Counted from the first letter of the stretch, positions 37,165 to 49,345 are shown. The stretch: DNA of 64,000 nucleotides from Streptomyces sp. NBC_01754 (GCF_035918015.1 NZ_CP109132.1:5394001-5458000), one strand, 5' to 3'. Notes: generated by a model from the letters alone, not told the origin. Translations and numbers: made by a program.

Positions 37165-37965
37165 TCAGGACGCCAGGTGCGCGCACACGTCCCGGGTGAA
37201 GAAGTCCGTCAGCACCGGGGCGATCGCCTGCGGCGCCAGCTCCCGGGTCTGTCCGGTCAGGGTGCGGTGCCGGGCCCGGGGGACCGCCGCCGCGAGGGCG
37301 CGCGTCGACTCGTGGGCCTGCGCGGTGCTGAATCCGCCGGTCACCACCAGGGTGCGCGCCGTCACACCGGCGAACCGCTCCCCGGGGACCGCCCCGGTGC
37401 CCAGGAGCGCGTCGTCGTACGCGAGGGTGTGCGCCGTCGCCTCCAGACCGGCCCACAGGGGGTCGTGGCGCATCCGGGCGATCGTCGGCTCCGGGACGCC
37501 TGTCCGGGACAGGTACAGCGCCACGGCCCCCGCCAGGTCGCCGTCCGACAGCAGCTCGTGCAGCCGGGTCCCGCACCGCGCCTTGTACAGCCGGCCGGCG
37601 GCCCCGGGGGTGTACGGCGGCTCGTAGACCGCGAGCCGGGCCATGGGCACCCCCGCCGCGTGCGCCTCCAGCGCCAGCGCGCCGCCCGTCAGCATGCCGA
37701 ACACCGACACCCGCCGGCCCGCCGGCGCGACCACCGCCGCCAGGTCCTCGATCTCGCGGCGCACCGCGTACGGCCCCGTTTCCCCACTGGCGCCGCGCCC
37801 CCGCCGGTCGTACGTGAGGACCGTGAAGCGCCGCTCCAGCAGCGCCGCCAGCGGCTCCTGGTCGACCGCGGTGCTCAGCGCCCCGCCGACCAGGACCACC
37901 GGCGGTCCGTCGCCCCGGCGGCGATACGCGATGGGCGTGCCGTCACGGGAGAGAGTCTTGTCCAT
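37165..37965 (-). CDS. Alpha/beta-hydrolase-fold protein lacking the catalytic triad
   Basis: A 266-aa member of an actinobacterial alpha/beta hydrolase family (start TLSRDGTPIAYRRRGDGPP, FTVLTYDRRGRGASG). All three triad positions appear altered. The nucleophile elbow reads VFGMLTGGAL, so position 92 is Leu instead of Ser. The acid strand reads LVVTGGFST, so position 209 is Thr where family members have Asp. The His motif reads LTGQTRELAP, so position 241 is Arg where members have GQTHDV. The rest of the fold is complete and in frame, so this looks like a maintained pseudoenzyme (binding or regulatory role) instead of a decaying gene. Confidence 0.85.
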   Translation of the reverse strand: MDKTLSRDGTPIAYRRRGDGPPVVLVGGALSTAVDQEPLAALLERRFTVLTYDRRGRGASGETGPYAVRREIEDLAAVVAPAGRRVSVFGMLTGGALALEAHAAGVPMARLAVYEPPYTPGAAGRLYKARCGTRLHELLSDGDLAGAVALYLSRTGVPEPTIARMRHDPLWAGLEATAHTLAYDDALLGTGAVPGERFAGVTARTLVVTGGFSTAQAHESTRALAAAVPRARHRTLTGQTRELAPQAIAPVLTDFFTRDVCAHLAS

Positions 37966-38022
37966 GGGGAGGTGGACCGGTGGGCCGGACGGAACTCATC
38001 GGTGCGGCGGGGGGAACGGCCG

Positions 38023-38364
38023 TCACGGCCGGTCAGGGATCACCTCCGTGTCGTAGAAGCAGAAGTGGTCACGGATCGCGGCGACCTGTTCCTTCGGCTC
38101 CGGGTAGGCCCAGACGAGGTCGGCCGCCCCGGGGAGCGACCAGTAGGACGCGTCCCCCTTGAACGGGCAGTGCGTGTGCGTCCCGGACGGTGTCAGCAGC
38201 TCCGTACGCACGTCCTCGGGCGGCAGGTAGTAGCGGACCGGGCAGCCCGTCTCGCGCAGGACGAGCGGGCGGTGGCTCTCGGCGAGCACCCGGCCGTCCC
38301 GGATCGCGCGCACGTGTTCGGTACCGGGCTCGACGGTGATGCGGTGTCCTTGCATGTCCCTCAT
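38023..38364 (-). CDS. DUF427 domain protein
   Basis: A 113-aa protein of the DUF427 family, a small beta-rich domain of unknown function. HRPLVLRETGCPVRYYLPPEDV and THTHCPFKGDASYWSL are the conserved segments. M1 (38364) follows AGGAG too closely; M4 at 38355 has better spacing and may be the real start. It is divergent from the LOG-family gene. Confidence 0.85.
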   Translation of the reverse strand: MRDMQGHRITVEPGTEHVRAIRDGRVLAESHRPLVLRETGCPVRYYLPPEDVRTELLTPSGTHTHCPFKGDASYWSLPGAADLVWAYPEPKEQVAAIRDHFCFYDTEVIPDRP

Positions 38365-38450
38365 TCTCCTGTCAGCCGGGGGAGGCCCTGATTCTTCCCG
38401 CCCGGGGCCGGTTTCCCGCGGCCCCGGGGCCGGGTGTCGGTGGCGGCCCG

Positions 38451-38456
38451 TACCGT
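38451..38456 (+). promoter_or_regulatory. -10 box of the leaderless LOG-family gene
   Basis: TACCGT ends 6 nt before the ATG at 38463, in the leaderless position; there is no Shine-Dalgarno. Confidence 0.45.
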
Positions 38457-38462
38457 ATCCGC

Positions 38463-39002
38463 ATGAACATCTGCGTCTTCCTCTCCGCCGCCGACCTCGA
38501 CGACCGTTACACCGTGCCCGCGCGTGAGTTCGCCGAACTGATGGGCAGGGGCGGCCACACCCTGGTCTGGGGAGGGTCGGAGAGCGGGCTGATGAAGGTC
38601 GTCGCCGATGGGGTGCAGGAGGCCGGCGGGCGGCTCGTGGGCGTGTCGGTGGACTTCCTCGCCGCCAAGGCGCGGACGAACGCGGACGAGATGGTCATAG
38701 CCAAGGACCTCGCCGAGCGCAAGGCGCTGCTCCTGGAGAAGTCCGACGCGATCGTGATCATGGTGGGCGGCACCGGGACGCTCGACGAGGCCACGGAGAT
38801 CCTTGAGCTGAAGAAGCACGGCAAGCACACCAAGCCGGTCGTTCTGCTGAACACCGCGGGCTTCTACGACGGCCTGCGCGGGCAGTTCCAGCGGATGGAG
38901 GACGAGGGCTTCCTGCCGGTGCCCCTCACCGAGCTGGTCCTCTTCGCCGAGGACGGCGTGGGCGCCCTCGCCCACCTGGAGGAGTCCGCAGGACTGCGGT
39001 GA
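38463..39002 (+). CDS. LOG-family protein (TIGR00730-like nucleotide 5'-monophosphate phosphoribohydrolase)
   Basis: A 179-aa Rossmann-type protein of the LOG/lysine-decarboxylase-like family. Active members hydrolyse N6-modified AMP to a free base, and similar actinobacterial proteins make cytokinins. The Gly-rich motif reads MVGGTGTLDEATEILELKK where the family consensus is PGGxGTxxE; only the first Pro is changed, to Val. LVWGGSESGLMKVVADGVQ is the usual N-terminal signature. The substrate is not known. Confidence 0.8.
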   Translation: MNICVFLSAADLDDRYTVPAREFAELMGRGGHTLVWGGSESGLMKVVADGVQEAGGRLVGVSVDFLAAKARTNADEMVIAKDLAERKALLLEKSDAIVIMVGGTGTLDEATEILELKKHGKHTKPVVLLNTAGFYDGLRGQFQRMEDEGFLPVPLTELVLFAEDGVGALAHLEESAGLR

Positions 39003-39081
39003 GCCCGGACGGCGGGGTTCCGACGGGGCGGACACGGCACCGACCTGCGGTGACGCGGGCCGGTGATGCGAGCATGTGGGC

Positions 39082-39771
39082 ATGGCTACTCATCTCATCA
39101 CCGGCGCCGGCTCCGGTATCGGCGCGGCCGTCGCCCGCCTTCTTCTGGAGCGCGGCGACGAGCTCGTGCTGCTGGCCCGCGACGCGGGCCGTGCCAAGGA
39201 GCTCGCCGCGCTCCACCCGGGGGCCCGCACGCTCGTCGGGGACCTCGGCAACCCCGACCGGCTCTCCTGGGCGTTCGGCCAGCAGCCGATGCCCGAGCGG
39301 CTCGACTCACTCCTGCACATCGCGGGTGTCGTCGAGCTGGGCCGGATCGGCGAGCTGACGCCCAAGTCCTGGCACTTCCAGCTCAACGCCAACCTGATCG
39401 CCCCCGCCGAGCTGACCCGGCTGCTGCTGCCGCAGCTGCGGGCCGGCCAGGGGCACGTCGTCTTCGTGAACTCGGGCGCCGGGCTCGCCGCGCACGCCGA
39501 GTGGGGCGCCTACGCCGCGAGCAAGCACGGGCTGAAGGCCCTCGCCGACTCGCTGCGCCACGAGGAGCACGGCAACGGCGTCCGGGTCACCTCCGTCTAC
39601 CCGGGGCGCACCGCGAGCCCCATGCAGGCCAAGGTCCACCAGCAGGAGGGCAAGGAGTACGACGCCTCCCGCTGGATGGACCCGGAATCGGTCGCCACCA
39701 CGATCCTGCTGGCGCTCGACCTCCCCCGAGACGCCGAGATCAACGACCTGACGGTCCGTCCCGGCCGCTGA
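39082..39771 (+). CDS. Short-chain dehydrogenase/reductase (SDR)
   Basis: A 229-aa classical SDR. The cofactor motif is LITGAGSGIGAAVARLL, the segment LHIAGVVELGRI holds the usual structural motif with Ile instead of Asn, and the catalytic residues are the Ser of FVNSGAG and Tyr/Lys of WGAYAASKHGL. NADP preference is suggested by the Arg of LLARD. The ATG at 39082 is preferred over a GTG two codons earlier. The substrate is unknown. Confidence 0.88.
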   Translation: MATHLITGAGSGIGAAVARLLLERGDELVLLARDAGRAKELAALHPGARTLVGDLGNPDRLSWAFGQQPMPERLDSLLHIAGVVELGRIGELTPKSWHFQLNANLIAPAELTRLLLPQLRAGQGHVVFVNSGAGLAAHAEWGAYAASKHGLKALADSLRHEEHGNGVRVTSVYPGRTASPMQAKVHQQEGKEYDASRWMDPESVATTILLALDLPRDAEINDLTVRPGR

Positions 39772-39807
39772 GAGCCGGGCGGCGGCCTGGGCCCGTAGGC
39801 TTTCCGG

Positions 39808-40833
39808 GTGAGCGAGAAGAGCGAGTTCAGCGCATACGGAGCCACCGGCGTCGGGTCCATGCCGGGAGGGGACGCCCGGGAGGCCGCCAAGACCGTCGTC
39901 GGGTCCTTCGCCGACGGGCAGGGGCTGCCGTATCTGGCGGAGCTGCCGGCCCGCGGGCCCGGTGCCGACATGATCGGGCGGACCGTCGGACTACTGGAGG
40001 AGATGTACGGCCACGTCGAGCCCAGCGGCTGGCGGATCAGCGACCGCCCCGGCCGCGACACCCGCCGGGCCCGCTCCTGGCTCGGTGAGGACCTCGACGC
40101 CCTGGAGGAGTTCACCCAGGGCTACGAGGGGCTGCTCAAGGTCCAGGCCGTCGGGCCCTGGACCCTGGCGGCCCACCTGGAACTGCGCGGCGGCGAGGCG
40201 ATGGTCGCCGACCCCGGGGCCTGCCGCGACCTGGCCGGGTCGCTGGCCGAAGGGCTGCGCGGACACCTCGCCGAGGTCCGGCGCAGGGTCCCCGGCGCCG
40301 AGGTCGTCCTCCAGCTCGACGAACCCTCCCTCACCGCCGTACTGCGAGGACGCGTCAGGTCCGCGAGCGGCTACCGCACCTACCGGGCCGTGGACCGCCA
40401 GGTGGCAGAAGGGGCCCTGCGCGATCTGCTGGCGGTCAACGGCGGCGGGCCGACGACCGTTCACTCCTGCGCCCCCGAGGTCCCCTTCGCCCTGCTGCGC
40501 CGCGCCGGGGCCGGATCCGTCTCCTTGGACTTCTCGCTGCTCACCGAGCGTGAGGAGGAGGAGATCGGGGAAGCCGTCGAGAGCGGCACCCAGCTCCTGC
40601 TCGGCGTCGTCCCCTCCCTCGAAGCCGCCTCGACGCCGTTGTCGGACCCGGGCGGTAGCGTCATGGGGGTCAGGACGCTGTGGAACAGGCTGGGGCTGAA
40701 TCCGGGGACTCTCACCGAGTCCGTGGTGATCACCCCGTCCTGCGGGCTGGCGGGCGCGTCACCCGCCTACGCGCGGGCCGCTCTCGCGCACTGCGTCCGG
40801 GCCGCGAGGTCACTCGCGGACAACCCTGAGTAG
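39808..40833 (+). CDS. Cobalamin-independent methionine synthase-like protein (MetE C-terminal domain)
   Basis: A 341-aa single-domain relative of MetE's catalytic half. The fold segments GATGVGSMPGGDAREAA, VLQLDEPSL and the zinc-ligand motifs TVHSCAPE (His and Cys) and TPSCGLAG (Cys) are present. Methyl donor and acceptor are uncertain because the N-terminal MetE half is missing; members are often annotated as methionine synthases. TAGGCT (39796-39801) ends 6 nt before the GTG, so the mRNA is probably leaderless. It is followed by ligA after 30 nt. Confidence 0.82.
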   Translation: MSEKSEFSAYGATGVGSMPGGDAREAAKTVVGSFADGQGLPYLAELPARGPGADMIGRTVGLLEEMYGHVEPSGWRISDRPGRDTRRARSWLGEDLDALEEFTQGYEGLLKVQAVGPWTLAAHLELRGGEAMVADPGACRDLAGSLAEGLRGHLAEVRRRVPGAEVVLQLDEPSLTAVLRGRVRSASGYRTYRAVDRQVAEGALRDLLAVNGGGPTTVHSCAPEVPFALLRRAGAGSVSLDFSLLTEREEEEIGEAVESGTQLLLGVVPSLEAASTPLSDPGGSVMGVRTLWNRLGLNPGTLTESVVITPSCGLAGASPAYARAALAHCVRAARSLADNPE

Positions 40834-43068
<2,235 letters not shown>

Positions 43069-43360
43069 GCGGGGGTCACCACGGTGGGTGACGGCGGGGG
43101 AGCGGGAAGAAGGAGAAAGGCGGACGGGAAGGGGAGCGGACACCGGCGCACACCACCCGTTCGGCGCATATCGGTCGGTGAGGGGTGTCAGGTCCGCATT
43201 CGGGCAAGAGCTGCAGACCGCTGCCCCTCGGAGCACTTCGCGGCCTAGTGTTGAACGTGCACCCGCCGTGCCCCGGCCGTCCGGTGGGATTCGGCGCGCG
43301 GTGACATGGGAGCGTGGGCCACCGTGGGACATCGGCACCGCCGGCTGTGAGAGGGACGGA

Positions 43361-45547
43361 ATGGAACCGACCGAGAGCGCCGCACCGGTGTCGCGGCCGC
43401 GAGGTCTCGCGAGCCTGACGGGCCTCGCGAAGAAGCTGATCCCCGCGCAGACGGGCAGATTCTCCATGGTGGGGGCCTTCGCCGTCGCGGTCGCCACCGC
43501 CCAGCTCGCGACCGGCTTCCACCAGACGGTCCGTGACGGCCGCGCCCTCTTCCCGGACGGCACCGCGGGCTGGTCCCTCGCCGTGCTGACCGGCGTCGTC
43601 GTCGGCCACATGGTCGCCCTCGGGCGGGACCGCTGGTGGGGCGGCACCGGTTCCGGGGCCGCCCTGACCCTCGCGGTGCTGCTGCTGTACGGCTGGGTGC
43701 CGGCCGGACTGGTCAGCCTCGTGGTGGTGGTGCTCGTCGGCATCGCCCGCCGGCACCGCTGGTGGCAGGGGCTGCTGCACGGCGCCGTGGACATAATCGG
43801 CGTCGGGGCCGCGGCACTCGTCCTGGCCGCGTTCGGCGAGGTGGCCACCGTGGAGAGCCCCTGGCGGCCACTCCACTGGGGCATCGAGGCCGTACCGGAG
43901 GTGCTTCTGGCGGCCTGCGCCTATCTGCTCGTCACCCGGTTCCTCCTGTGGTACGCCCGCGCCTCCCAGACCGGCGGACTGCCCACCGTCGCCCGCACCG
44001 CCGTCCTGCGCCAGGGCCTCGTCGCCGTCGCCCTGGTCGGGATCACCCCGCTGATCTGCGTCGTGGCCTCCGTCATGCCGGTGCTGCTGCCGCTCTTCGC
44101 CGTCCCGCTGATCGCCCTGGACTCCACCCTCTGGATCGCCCGCGCCCGGGCCGAGGAGCAGTTGCGGGACCCGCTGACCGGGCTGCCCAACCGGCAGTGG
44201 CTCCTGGAGCGGACCTGGACCGCGCTGGAGGACGTCGAGGGCACCGGCAAGCGGACCGCGCTCGTCCTCATCGACCTCGACCGCTTCCGCGCCGTCAACG
44301 ACACCCTCGGCCACCTCGCCGGAGACCGGCTGCTCCTCCAGATCGCCGAACGGCTCCGTCTCGCCCTGCCCCGCGGCGCGGAGGCCGCGCGGCTCGGTGG
44401 CGACGAGTTCGCCGTCCTGCTGCCGACCGCGGACTCCACCACCAGCGCGCAGCGCGTCGCCCGCCATCTGGTCGCCGCGCTCTCCTCACCCCTCGGTCTG
44501 GACGGGCTCACGCTGGTGCTGGAGGCCAGCGCGGGGGTGGCCGTCCACCCCGACCACGCGCTGGACGCCGAGGGGCTGCTCCGCCGCGCCGATGTCGCCA
44601 TGTACCAGGCCAAACGCGACCGCACCGGCGTGGAGGTGTACGAGTCGAAGCGCGACAGCAACACCCCGGACCGGCTCGGGCTGCTGGGCGATCTGCGCCG
44701 TGCCCTGGACGCCCGGCAGGTGGAACTGCACTACCAGCCCAAGGTCCGCTTCGACGGCCAGGTCGCCGGTCTCGAAGCGCTCGTACGCTGGGTGCACCCG
44801 GAGCGCGGGCGGGTCCCCCCGGACGAGTTCATCGCCATAGCGGAGTCCTCGGGCCTGATGCCGCACCTCACCGAGTACGTCCTGGAGACGGCCCTCGCCC
44901 AGGTCGCCCTGTGGCGGGCGCAGGGGCTGTTCGTCCCCGTCGCCGTCAACGTCTCCCCCCGGGACGTCCACACCCCGGGCTTCGCGGGCAGCGTCGCCGC
45001 CCGGCTGGCCAGGCACGGCGTCCCGGCCGCCGCGCTGCAACTGGAGATCACCGAACACGTGCTGCTGGAGGACCCGCAGCGCGCCGCCGACACCATGGCC
45101 GGGCTCACCGCGCACGGCGTGAAGATGTCCCTGGACGACTTCGGCACCGGCTACTCCTCGCTGGTGCACCTGCGGAAGCTGCCCGTCAGCGAACTCAAGA
45201 TCGACCGGTCGTTCGTGGCCCGGCTCGCCGTCGACACCGAGGACGCCGAGATCGTCCGCTGCACCATCGACCTGGCCCACTCGCTCGGTCTGCTCGTCGT
45301 CGCGGAGGGCGTGGAGGACGACGAGACCTGGGAACGGCTGCGGGACCTGCGCTGCGACGCGGTGCAGGGGTGGCTGGTCGCCGCCGCGATGCCGCCCCCG
45401 GAGGCCACGGCCTGGCTGCGGGCCCGCGGTGAGCACGGCTGGCGGCGGCCGGCCGAGCTGGAGGCCGCGGCCGCCGCGGCGGTGGCACGCGAGGCGGAGC
45501 CCAGGCCCGCGGGCCACGCCCTGAACCCCGGCCCGGCGACGGCCTGA
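43361..45547 (+). CDS. rmdB: GGDEF-EAL membrane protein, RmdB-like c-di-GMP enzyme
   Basis: A 728-aa membrane protein with six or more N-terminal hydrophobic segments (about residues 34-265), then GGDEF and EAL domains. GGDEF is intact (AARLGGDEFAVL), but the RxxD inhibitory site five residues before it is missing (PRGA). EAL motifs are complete: GLEALVRW, LEITEHV, DDFGTGYSS, KIDRSF, AEGVED. So it can degrade c-di-GMP, and may make it. The position directly after ligA matches S. coelicolor rmdB (SCO5495, from memory), a phosphodiesterase that affects development. The ATG at 43361 has GAGAGGGAC upstream. Confidence 0.9.
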   Translation: MEPTESAAPVSRPRGLASLTGLAKKLIPAQTGRFSMVGAFAVAVATAQLATGFHQTVRDGRALFPDGTAGWSLAVLTGVVVGHMVALGRDRWWGGTGSGAALTLAVLLLYGWVPAGLVSLVVVVLVGIARRHRWWQGLLHGAVDIIGVGAAALVLAAFGEVATVESPWRPLHWGIEAVPEVLLAACAYLLVTRFLLWYARASQTGGLPTVARTAVLRQGLVAVALVGITPLICVVASVMPVLLPLFAVPLIALDSTLWIARARAEEQLRDPLTGLPNRQWLLERTWTALEDVEGTGKRTALVLIDLDRFRAVNDTLGHLAGDRLLLQIAERLRLALPRGAEAARLGGDEFAVLLPTADSTTSAQRVARHLVAALSSPLGLDGLTLVLEASAGVAVHPDHALDAEGLLRRADVAMYQAKRDRTGVEVYESKRDSNTPDRLGLLGDLRRALDARQVELHYQPKVRFDGQVAGLEALVRWVHPERGRVPPDEFIAIAESSGLMPHLTEYVLETALAQVALWRAQGLFVPVAVNVSPRDVHTPGFAGSVAARLARHGVPAAALQLEITEHVLLEDPQRAADTMAGLTAHGVKMSLDDFGTGYSSLVHLRKLPVSELKIDRSFVARLAVDTEDAEIVRCTIDLAHSLGLLVVAEGVEDDETWERLRDLRCDAVQGWLVAAAMPPPEATAWLRARGEHGWRRPAELEAAAAAAVAREAEPRPAGHALNPGPATA

Positions 45548-45759
45548 GCCTCCGGCCCGGCGGCGGCCGAGGGATCCGGTGGCGGCCCGGGGGCCCGACG
45601 GGGAGTGGCCGGACCCGCCAGGACGACGGGCGCCGGGACACCCGGTGACCGTTTTGTCGCCAATCGCCGGAGGGGTCCCACGGACCCGCCGCTGAGGTGT
45701 CCCGCGACCCCATAGGATTGGGCCTCGAATCAACTTCGCCGAACCCTGAGGATCGCTGT

Positions 45760-46056
45760 ATGCCTGGCATCACGCGCGAGGAGGTCGCCCACCTCGCACG
45801 GCTGGCGCGTCTGGAGCTGAAGGGCGAAGAGCTCGAGCACTTCGCCGGTCAGCTCGACGACATCATCGGCGCGGTCGCCCGCGTCTCCGAGGTCGCCGAC
45901 CAAGACGTACCGCCGACCTCCCACCCGCTGCCGCTGACCAACGTCATGCGGGCGGACGAGGTCCGTCCGTCGCTCACCCCCGCGCAGGCGCTCTCCGGCG
46001 CCCCGGCCCAGGAGCAGCAGCGTTTCAAGGTGCCGCAGATCCTGGGGGAGGACTGA
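45760..46056 (+). CDS. gatC: Asp-tRNA(Asn)/Glu-tRNA(Gln) amidotransferase subunit C
   Basis: A 98-aa GatC, the small structural subunit of the amidotransferase. [17 protein letters not shown] and the central [18 protein letters not shown] are conserved. GAGGAT lies 6 nt before the ATG at 45760. First gene of gatC-gatA-membrane protein-gatB. Confidence 0.95.
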   Translation: MPGITREEVAHLARLARLELKGEELEHFAGQLDDIIGAVARVSEVADQDVPPTSHPLPLTNVMRADEVRPSLTPAQALSGAPAQEQQRFKVPQILGED

Positions 46057-46061
46057 CAGCC

Positions 46062-47564
46062 ATGACGGACATCAGCACCATCATCAAGCTCACGGCCGCG
46101 GAGCTCGCCGGGAAGATCGCCTCCGGCGAGCTGACGGCCGTCGAGGTCACCGAGGCCCACCTGGCCCGGATCGACGCCGTCGACGAGAAGGTCCACGCCT
46201 TCCTGCACATCGACCGTGAAGGCGCCCTCGCGCAGGCGCGCGCCGTCGACGCCAAACGCGAGGCGGGCGAGAAGCTCGGCGCGCTGGCCGGCGTCCCGCT
46301 CGCGCTCAAGGACATCTTCACCACCAAGGACATGCCGACCACCGTCGGCTCGAAGATCCTGGAGGGCTGGGTCCCGCCGTACGACGCGACCCTCACCAGC
46401 AGGCTCAGGGCCGCCGACGTCGTCATCCTCGGCAAGACCAACATGGACGAGTTCGCCATGGGGTCCTCCACCGAGAACAGCGCCTACGGCCCGACCGGCA
46501 ACCCCTGGGACCTCACCCGTGTCCCGGGCGGCTCCGGCGGCGGTTCCTCCGCCGCGCTCGCCTCCTTCGAGGCCCCGCTGGCCATCGGCACGGACACCGG
46601 CGGCTCCATCCGCCAGCCCGCGGCCGTCACCGGCACCGTCGGCGTCAAGCCCACCTACGGCGGCGTCTCCCGCTACGGCATGGTCGCCTTCTCCTCCTCT
46701 CTCGACCAGGGCGGCCCCTGTGCCCGCACGGTCCTGGACGCGGCGCTGCTGCACGAGGTGATCGGCGGACACGACCCGATGGACTCGACGTCCATCGACG
46801 CCCCGGTCCCGCCGGTCGTCGAGGCGGCGCGCAACGGCTCCGTGGCGGGCATGCGTGTCGGTGTCGTCAAGCAGTTCTCGGGCGAGGGCTACCAGGCCGG
46901 TGTCGTCCAGCGCTTCGACGAGTCCGTCGAGCTGCTGAAGTCGCTCGGCGCCACCGTCGTCGAGCTGGACTGCCCCTCCTTCGACCTCGCGCTGTCGGCG
47001 TACTACCTCATCGCGCCGTCCGAGTGCTCCTCCAACCTGGCCCGCTTCGACGCCATGCGGTACGGCCTCCGGGTCGGGGACGACGGCACCCGCTCCGCCG
47101 AGGACGTCACCGCGCTCACCCGTGAAGCCGGCTTCGGTGACGAGGTCAAGCGCCGCGTCATCCTCGGGACGTACGCGCTGAGCTCCGGCTACTACGACGC
47201 GTACTACGGCTCGGCCCAGAAGGTCCGTACCCTCATCACCCAGGACTTCGAGAGGGCGTTCGAGCAGGTGGACGTCATCGTCTCCCCGACGACGCCCACC
47301 ACCGCCTTCCCGATCGGCGAGCGCGCCGACGACCCGATGGCGATGTACCTCGCGGACCTGTGCACCATCCCGACCAACCTCGCCGGCAACTCCGCCATGT
47401 CGCTGCCCTGCGGTCTGGCCCCGGAGGACGGCCTGCCGGTCGGACTCCAGATCATCGCCCCCGCCATGAAGGACGACCGGCTGTACAAGGTCGGAGCCGC
47501 CGTCGAGGCCGCCTTCGTGGAAAGGTGGGGGCACCCGCTGCTCGAGGAGGCTCCGTCACTATGA
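46062..47564 (+). CDS. gatA: Asp-tRNA(Asn)/Glu-tRNA(Gln) amidotransferase subunit A
   Basis: A 500-aa amidase-signature enzyme that releases ammonia from glutamine for transamidation. The Ser-cisSer-Lys triad is visible: Lys in [11 protein letters not shown], the serines in [15 protein letters not shown] and [32 protein letters not shown] is the family signature. It follows gatC after 5 nt and overlaps the next gene by ATGA. Confidence 0.97.
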   Translation: MTDISTIIKLTAAELAGKIASGELTAVEVTEAHLARIDAVDEKVHAFLHIDREGALAQARAVDAKREAGEKLGALAGVPLALKDIFTTKDMPTTVGSKILEGWVPPYDATLTSRLRAADVVILGKTNMDEFAMGSSTENSAYGPTGNPWDLTRVPGGSGGGSSAALASFEAPLAIGTDTGGSIRQPAAVTGTVGVKPTYGGVSRYGMVAFSSSLDQGGPCARTVLDAALLHEVIGGHDPMDSTSIDAPVPPVVEAARNGSVAGMRVGVVKQFSGEGYQAGVVQRFDESVELLKSLGATVVELDCPSFDLALSAYYLIAPSECSSNLARFDAMRYGLRVGDDGTRSAEDVTALTREAGFGDEVKRRVILGTYALSSGYYDAYYGSAQKVRTLITQDFERAFEQVDVIVSPTTPTTAFPIGERADDPMAMYLADLCTIPTNLAGNSAMSLPCGLAPEDGLPVGLQIIAPAMKDDRLYKVGAAVEAAFVERWGHPLLEEAPSL

Positions 47565-47803
47565 GCGCAATGACCAAGAAGGCCAAGAACTTCAAGAAGT
47601 CCAAGTCCGGCGTCTACCTGTCGCTCGGCACCACCGCCTTCGGCGCGCTGAGCGTCGTCAAGCAGGCGAGGACGGCCCGCCAGGAGAACGACACGCTGCG
47701 CCTGATCGACGCCGCCGTGTCCGCCGCCGCGATCGTGACCGGTATGGCGATCCTCTACCGCGAACTCAAGCGTCTCGGCGACGACGACGTCCTGCTGGGC
47801 TGA
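47561..47803 (+). CDS. Small membrane protein inside the gat operon
   Basis: An 80-aa protein with a Lys-rich start ([14 protein letters not shown]) and two hydrophobic segments (about residues 19-35 and 50-68) ending in charged [11 protein letters not shown]. The ATG overlaps the gatA stop as ATGA and gatB starts 16 nt after its stop, so it is locked into the operon. I do not recognise a family; I recall a similar small gene in other Streptomyces gat operons. It could anchor or regulate the amidotransferase, but nothing in the sequence shows this. Confidence 0.7.
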   Translation: MSAMTKKAKNFKKSKSGVYLSLGTTAFGALSVVKQARTARQENDTLRLIDAAVSAAAIVTGMAILYRELKRLGDDDVLLG

Positions 47804-47819
47804 GAGGGAAAGTTTCACC

Positions 47820-49328
47820 GTGACTGTCATCGACCTGGAGTCGTACGAGGACGCCCTCGCGACGTACGACCCCGTCATGGGCCTCGAGGTCCATGTGGAG
47901 CTCGGCACCAAGACCAAGATGTTCTGCGGCTGCTCCACGGAGCTCAAGCAGGACGCCAACTCGCAGACCTGCCCGGTCTGCCTCGGCCTGCCGGGCGCGC
48001 TCCCGGTCGTCAACGAGATCGGCGTCGAGTCCGCGATCAAGATCGGGCTCGCGCTGAACTGCGAGATCGCCGAGTGGTGCCGCTTCGCCCGGAAGAACTA
48101 CTTCTATCCGGACATGCCGAAGAACTTCCAGACCTCCCAGTACGACGAGCCGATCGCCTTCGACGGCTACCTGGACGTCCAGCTGGAGGACGGCGAGATC
48201 TTCCGCGTGCAGATCGAGCGCGCCCACATGGAGGAGGACACCGGCAAGTCGACGCATGTCGGCGGTGCCACCGGCCGCATCCACGGCGCCTCGCACTCGC
48301 TGCTCGACTACAACCGCGCGGGCATCCCGCTCATCGAGATCGTCACCAAGCCGATCGAGGGCGCCGGCGCACGGGCCCCCGAGGTCGCCAAGGCGTACGT
48401 CGCCGAGCTCCGCGAGCTCATCAAGGCGCTCGGCGTCTCGGAGGCCCGGATGGAGATGGGCCAGATGCGCTGCGACGTGAACCTCTCGCTGCGCCCCAAC
48501 GGCACCGAGAAGTTCGGCACGCGCTCCGAGACGAAGAACGTCAACTCGCTGCGCTCCGTCGAGCGCGCCGCCCGCTTCGAGATCCAGCGCCACGCCGCGG
48601 TGCTGAACTCCGGCGGGACGATCGTGCAGGAGACCCGGCACTTCCACGAGGAGGACGGCTCCACCACGGCCGGCCGCATCAAGGACAACGCCGAGGACTA
48701 CCGCTACTTCCCCGAGCCGGACCTGGTGCCGGTCGCCCCTTCCCGCGACTGGGTCGAGGAGCTCCGCGAGGGACTCCCCGAGCTCCCCCGGCTGCGCCGC
48801 AAGCGGCTGAAGGAGGAGTGGGGTGTCAACGAGCACGACATGCAGTCCATCCTCAACGCCGGCGCGGTCGACCTGATCGTCGCCACGACGGACGCGGGCG
48901 CCCCCTCGGACCAGGCCCGCAAGTGGTGGATGGGCGAGCTCGCCCGTAACGCCAACGAGACGGGCCGCGCCCTGGAGGCGCTGCCGATCACCCCGGCGCA
49001 GGTCGCCCGGGTGGCCGCGCTCGTCGCCGGCGGCGACCTCAACGACAAGCTGGCCCGTCAGGTCATCGAGGGTGTCCTCGCGGGCGAGGGCGACCCGGAC
49101 ACCGTCGTCGAGAAGCGCGGCCTGAAGGTCGTCTCGGACGAGGGCGCGCTGTCCACGGCCGTGGACGAGGCCATCGCGGGCAACCCGGCCGTCGCGGACA
49201 AGATCCGCGGGGGCAAGGTCGCTGCGGCGGGCGCGCTCGTCGGCGCGGTCATGAAGGCCACCCGGGGCCAGGCGGACGCGGCGCGTGTGCGCGAGCTGAT
49301 CCTGGAGAAGCTGGGCGTCGAGGGCTGA
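47820..49328 (+). CDS. gatB: Asp-tRNA(Asn)/Glu-tRNA(Gln) amidotransferase subunit B
   Basis: A 502-aa GatB, the kinase/transamidation subunit acting on misacylated tRNA. The N terminus [21 protein letters not shown], the zinc-binding CxC...CxxC motif (CGCSTELKQ ... [10 protein letters not shown]) and [20 protein letters not shown] are typical. A YqeY-like tail domain ends the chain. GAGAGGGAAAG precedes the GTG. Confidence 0.97.
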   Translation: MTVIDLESYEDALATYDPVMGLEVHVELGTKTKMFCGCSTELKQDANSQTCPVCLGLPGALPVVNEIGVESAIKIGLALNCEIAEWCRFARKNYFYPDMPKNFQTSQYDEPIAFDGYLDVQLEDGEIFRVQIERAHMEEDTGKSTHVGGATGRIHGASHSLLDYNRAGIPLIEIVTKPIEGAGARAPEVAKAYVAELRELIKALGVSEARMEMGQMRCDVNLSLRPNGTEKFGTRSETKNVNSLRSVERAARFEIQRHAAVLNSGGTIVQETRHFHEEDGSTTAGRIKDNAEDYRYFPEPDLVPVAPSRDWVEELREGLPELPRLRRKRLKEEWGVNEHDMQSILNAGAVDLIVATTDAGAPSDQARKWWMGELARNANETGRALEALPITPAQVARVAALVAGGDLNDKLARQVIEGVLAGEGDPDTVVEKRGLKVVSDEGALSTAVDEAIAGNPAVADKIRGGKVAAAGALVGAVMKATRGQADAARVRELILEKLGVEG

Positions 49329-49345
49329 CGCCCACCCGTCACCCG

